DNA from: an uncultured Eubacteriales bacterium
Lineage (GTDB): Bacteria > Bacillota > Clostridia > Lachnospirales > Anaerotignaceae
Assembly (NCBI GenBank): GCA_934256695.1
Contig: CAKQPE010000039.1
Span: 1 to 15,938 of the forward strand
Direction of reading: 5' to 3'
DNA: 15,938 nt
The notes beneath the pieces were generated by a model that made no database searches, had not been told where the DNA came from, and saw only the letters and a list, made by a program, of their open reading frames with translations. Made by a program: the position numbers and the translations under genes. Below, in pieces: positions 13,339 through 15,938 of this stretch (positions within the stretch are counted from its first letter, which is position 1; the number at the start of each line of letters is the position of its first letter).

Positions 13339-14829
13339 TTACTTTTCTTCATTGTTCTGAAGAATTTTATATTTTCTTTCAAGGTCAATGCTTTCAAGGT
13401 CAAATATTCTTGTTGCCTGAACACTGTTTTCCTCTTTTGAAAGCTTACCATACTTGTCAACCTCTGTTACATCCTTAGGCCCGTGTGTTACGGAAGCCGC
13501 ACCGCCTATACAGCCGCACTTACAAGCCATACCCTCAATAAGGTTTGCTTTCAGTCTGCCGAGAGATGCTATCTTCAATGTCTTAACAGCCTCTGCAAGG
13601 CCATCGCATTTAACAGCCTCTATATCCGCATTTATGCCAAGGTTAATGTTTGCCTGTTTAACAGCCTCAGTTACACCACCGCTTCTTGCGAAAAGTCTGC
13701 CGAAATAAGAAGCATTGTCAAGGCTTGTTTCTTCACATTCTTTAAGATTGATTTCCATAGCGTCAAATATTGATCTCAATTCCTCAAATGTGATTACATA
13801 GTCAACATCACCTATAAGGTCTTCTTCTTTTATCTCCATTTTCTTTGCGGTACATGGCCCTATGAATACAACCTTTGCATCAGGCTCAAGATTTTTAATT
13901 ACCCTTGCAAGAGCAATCATAGGCGAAACTGTACCTGAAACATGGCTCATCTGGTCAGGATAATTCTTTTCTATGTATTTAACAAAAGCAGGGCAACATG
14001 ATGTTGTCATCCACTTTCTTTCTTCTATTGTTTCGGCAAATTCCTTTGCTTCGTGGCAGGCAACAATATCTGCACCGAGAGCAACCTCTACCGCATGGAA
14101 GAATCCGATTTTTTCTATTCCGTTTATTACCTGTTCAATCTTTGCCTCTGTAAACTGGCTTGAAATAGCCGGTGCAACAATGGCATATACTTTATACTTT
14201 GTATTATTTTCAGATTGTTTTATTAAATCAAGCACATCTACAATAAATGATTTATCTACAATGGCACCGAACGGGCAGTTATAAACACAGGCACCGCAGT
14301 GAGTACACTTGTCATCGTTTATATGTGCTTTCTTGTCCTCATCAATTACTATTGCCTTTGCATCACATGAGCATAAGCATGGTCTTAAAACATCACTTAT
14401 AGCACCGAAAGGGCATACGGAATGACATCTTCCGCACTCCACACAAAGCTCCTGATTGATATATGCTCTGTGGTTTATTATGCTTATAGCACCTCTTGGG
14501 CATACCTCGTGGCACTTATGTGCAAGACAGCCACGGCAGGCCTCTGTAACAACAAAACGGTCTACGGGACACTCATCACAGGCGGAACGTATAATTTTAA
14601 TTACGTTTTCGTCTTTTTTAAGCGGCTCAAGAACTATCTTAACTCGGTCACTTACAATATGTCTTTCTTTGTATATACAGCATCTTGTCATAGGCTTTGG
14701 TCCCGGTACTATGGCTTCTGCTATTTCATCTATGGAATCCCTTAAATCATCACCTGCAAGAAATCTTTTTGCAATTTCTCTGTTTACAAGGTATTTTATA
14801 TACTGCACATTACTTTCAAATTTACTCAT
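13339..14829 (-). CDS. Monomeric [FeFe] hydrogenase, ferredoxin-rich (group B-like)
   Basis: Predicted cytosolic enzyme that interconverts protons and H2 on an H-cluster. The product has 496 residues. The N-terminal half carries cysteine clusters: Cys98/101/106/110 (CRGCLAHKCHEVCP), Cys129/132/135/139, CLCSC at 151-155 and Cys175/178/181/185, so several [4Fe-4S] centres. The C-terminal half is the H-cluster domain: L1 TSCCPAF (Cys278, Cys279), L2 GPCTAKKME (Cys326), L3 GMACKCGCIGG (Cys436, Cys440, extra Cys438). There is no PAS domain and no C-terminal small-subunit domain. ATG with GAGGGG. It lies 33 bases after the SpoIIE-type phosphatase gene and ends the operon. The set of features fits the poorly studied group B; the group assignment is by eye. 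Confidence 0.9.
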   Translation of the reverse strand: MSKFESNVQYIKYLVNREIAKRFLAGDDLRDSIDEIAEAIVPGPKPMTRCCIYKERHIVSDRVKIVLEPLKKDENVIKIIRSACDECPVDRFVVTEACRGCLAHKCHEVCPRGAISIINHRAYINQELCVECGRCHSVCPFGAISDVLRPCLCSCDAKAIVIDEDKKAHINDDKCTHCGACVYNCPFGAIVDKSFIVDVLDLIKQSENNTKYKVYAIVAPAISSQFTEAKIEQVINGIEKIGFFHAVEVALGADIVACHEAKEFAETIEERKWMTTSCCPAFVKYIEKNYPDQMSHVSGTVSPMIALARVIKNLEPDAKVVFIGPCTAKKMEIKEEDLIGDVDYVITFEELRSIFDAMEINLKECEETSLDNASYFGRLFARSGGVTEAVKQANINLGINADIEAVKCDGLAEAVKTLKIASLGRLKANLIEGMACKCGCIGGAASVTHGPKDVTEVDKYGKLSKEENSVQATRIFDLESIDLERKYKILQNNEEK

Positions 14830-14862
14830 AATTTTCCCCTCTGAAAATTTAGTTAAATATAA

Positions 14863-15938
14863 TTAAATATAAACAACATTTACTTCCTTACCCATTTTTC
14901 TGACTATGGAAACAAATTCGTCAAGCTGTTTCATTTTAAAATGAAAATCCATAGGATACTGCGGAGTCTGGTGAACAGGGTTTACTGCCTGTCCTATCCA
15001 TATATTCAATTTTCCGCATCTCTGGATAATCATTGACGCAAGCATTGACGCCGAATTCTTCTCTTTGAGTTTTTTTGCCGCTGCTGCATTTTTTTCCGGA
15101 ACAATATAATCCCTCATTATATCAAGGGCTTTGTTTATAGTTATTACACCTTCCGTAACAAGTTCTATTCCCGGTATTTTGCCAACAGGCGGCAAATCCT
15201 TTGTCATCGTTGATACATCTACATCAAGTTCCGCTCCGAGGGATCTGGCAACTATATTGGCTGTTGTCCCGCCACAGACAACTATTTTTCCCTCTGCATT
15301 AAGTATTTCTTTTATTACGTCAAAGTCCTCTGAAGGATTTTTCGGAGGGCCTGTAAAAAGGTTTATTGTTTCCTGTTCTTTTATCTTAACAGAAAGAACA
15401 GTTGTATCGTCTCCTGCTTCATTTTCATAAAGTATACGGCAGTTATTTAATATGCTTTCTGTTATATTTTCTGCCGAAAATTTTGCATTAAGACGCTTTA
15501 TATACTCATCTATGTTGTCCCACTGCCAGCCAAGGTCAAGTGATTTTCCTACCCCTGCATGAACAACACCGTCACTTACAGCTACAAGGAGAGAATTTTC
15601 ATCCATATCAAAGCTGCATTCGTATATGGTTTTTCCGTTAAGAACCTTTTTTTGTCTCTTTAGCGGAACATTTTCACCGTTTCTTATAAGAAATATAAAC
15701 GGATTGTCAAACTCTGCCGCATAACCCTTTCCGTCATTATAAATTTTTACAATGGTAAATGTGGAATATGCCAAATGTCTTTCGTTACAGACAGGCAGTG
15801 TATGCACAACCGTATCTATCGTTTCTTCCAATGTTGAGCCTTCTTTAAGCATTGTAACGGCTATTTTAGATGTAAGTGTTGCCAGTATATTGGCCTTTAC
15901 TCCGCTGCCAAGTCCATCGGAAAGAACAAGTATACAGC
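14863..15938 (-). CDS. SpoIIE-type protein phosphatase, N-terminus beyond window
   Basis: PP2C-like serine/threonine phosphatase, partial: 357 residues are visible and the frame stays open through the right edge. The first visible residues are the metal-binding motif LSDGLGSGVKA; further aspartates come in LVAVSDGVVHAGVG and AGDDTTVLSVKI, so the active site is complete from this motif on. After the phosphatase fold (ending about visible residue 205) there is an additional C-terminal domain of about 150 residues that opens KIVVCGGTTANIVARSLGAE and is not part of SpoIIE itself. An internal ATG at 15852 is not the start because the upstream codons are clearly in-family. It directly precedes the hydrogenase and probably shares its transcript. 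Substrate unknown; not likely to be the sporulation SpoIIE, since no membrane segments are seen in the visible part. Confidence 0.88.
   Translation of the reverse strand, partial: CILVLSDGLGSGVKANILATLTSKIAVTMLKEGSTLEETIDTVVHTLPVCNERHLAYSTFTIVKIYNDGKGYAAEFDNPFIFLIRNGENVPLKRQKKVLNGKTIYECSFDMDENSLLVAVSDGVVHAGVGKSLDLGWQWDNIDEYIKRLNAKFSAENITESILNNCRILYENEAGDDTTVLSVKIKEQETINLFTGPPKNPSEDFDVIKEILNAEGKIVVCGGTTANIVARSLGAELDVDVSTMTKDLPPVGKIPGIELVTEGVITINKALDIMRDYIVPEKNAAAAKKLKEKNSASMLASMIIQRCGKLNIWIGQAVNPVHQTPQYPMDFHFKMKQLDEFVSIVRKMGKEVNVVYI

Noticed and set aside
13179..13460. 93-codon frame overlapping the hydrogenase 3' end
   Set aside because: Lies in another frame of the hydrogenase and across its terminator; no ribosome site or family features.

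Overview
The window is AT-rich, densely packed bacterial DNA. Strong AGGAGG-type ribosome sites, a T-box in front of a tRNA synthetase, a ribosomal L20-type leader, a SpoIIE-type phosphatase and an [FeFe] hydrogenase together point to an anaerobic, probably spore-forming member of the Clostridia, of the kind common in the gut. Almost everything is chromosomal housekeeping. The only accessory-looking stretch is about 4.3-6.2 kb.

Layout. 1-300: intergenic repeats. 307-1975 (minus): infC-rpmI-rplT-rpsT translation operon, with a perfect promoter, a structured leader with attenuator, a probable AUU start for infC, and rpsT unusually attached as the last gene. 2036-4301 (plus): thrS under a threonine T-box with its own promoter and terminator. 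4302-4551: intergenic, with one copy of a 62-nt dispersed repeat. 4552-5557 (minus): two overlapping, paralogous Xre-type regulators, the second with two HTH units. 5558-6190: AT-rich spacer with a GC-rich island and an uncatalogued 43-codon reading frame with a good ribosome site. 6153-8940 (minus): thiazole-salvage operon thiW-thiM-thiE plus a HAD phosphatase, with overlapping or abutting genes. Its promoter and terminator-bearing leader contain no TPP aptamer. 9008-9931 (minus): secreted stalk-domain (copper-amine-oxidase-N-like) protein. 10013-13259 (minus): mltG-trmR-trhP, a cell-wall lytic transglycosylase with two enzymes of wobble-uridine modification, preceded by a leader full of hairpins that holds the second copy of the 62-nt repeat. 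13290-15938 (minus): monomeric ferredoxin-rich [FeFe] hydrogenase downstream of a SpoIIE-type phosphatase that runs off the right edge.

How they work together. The first two blocks supply initiation factor, ribosomal proteins and threonyl-tRNA, each under an RNA-based feedback switch. The thi block imports hydroxyethylthiazole (ThiW), phosphorylates it (ThiM) and couples it to HMP-PP (ThiE). The HMP branch (thiD) is not in the window. TrhP hydroxylates U34 and TrmR methylates it to mo5U. The phosphatase-hydrogenase pair probably links redox or H2 chemistry to protein dephosphorylation, which is the least understood system here. The other candidate for something undescribed is the thiW leader, which has four mutually complementary copies of a CGTTAAATTC-like segment around a terminator.
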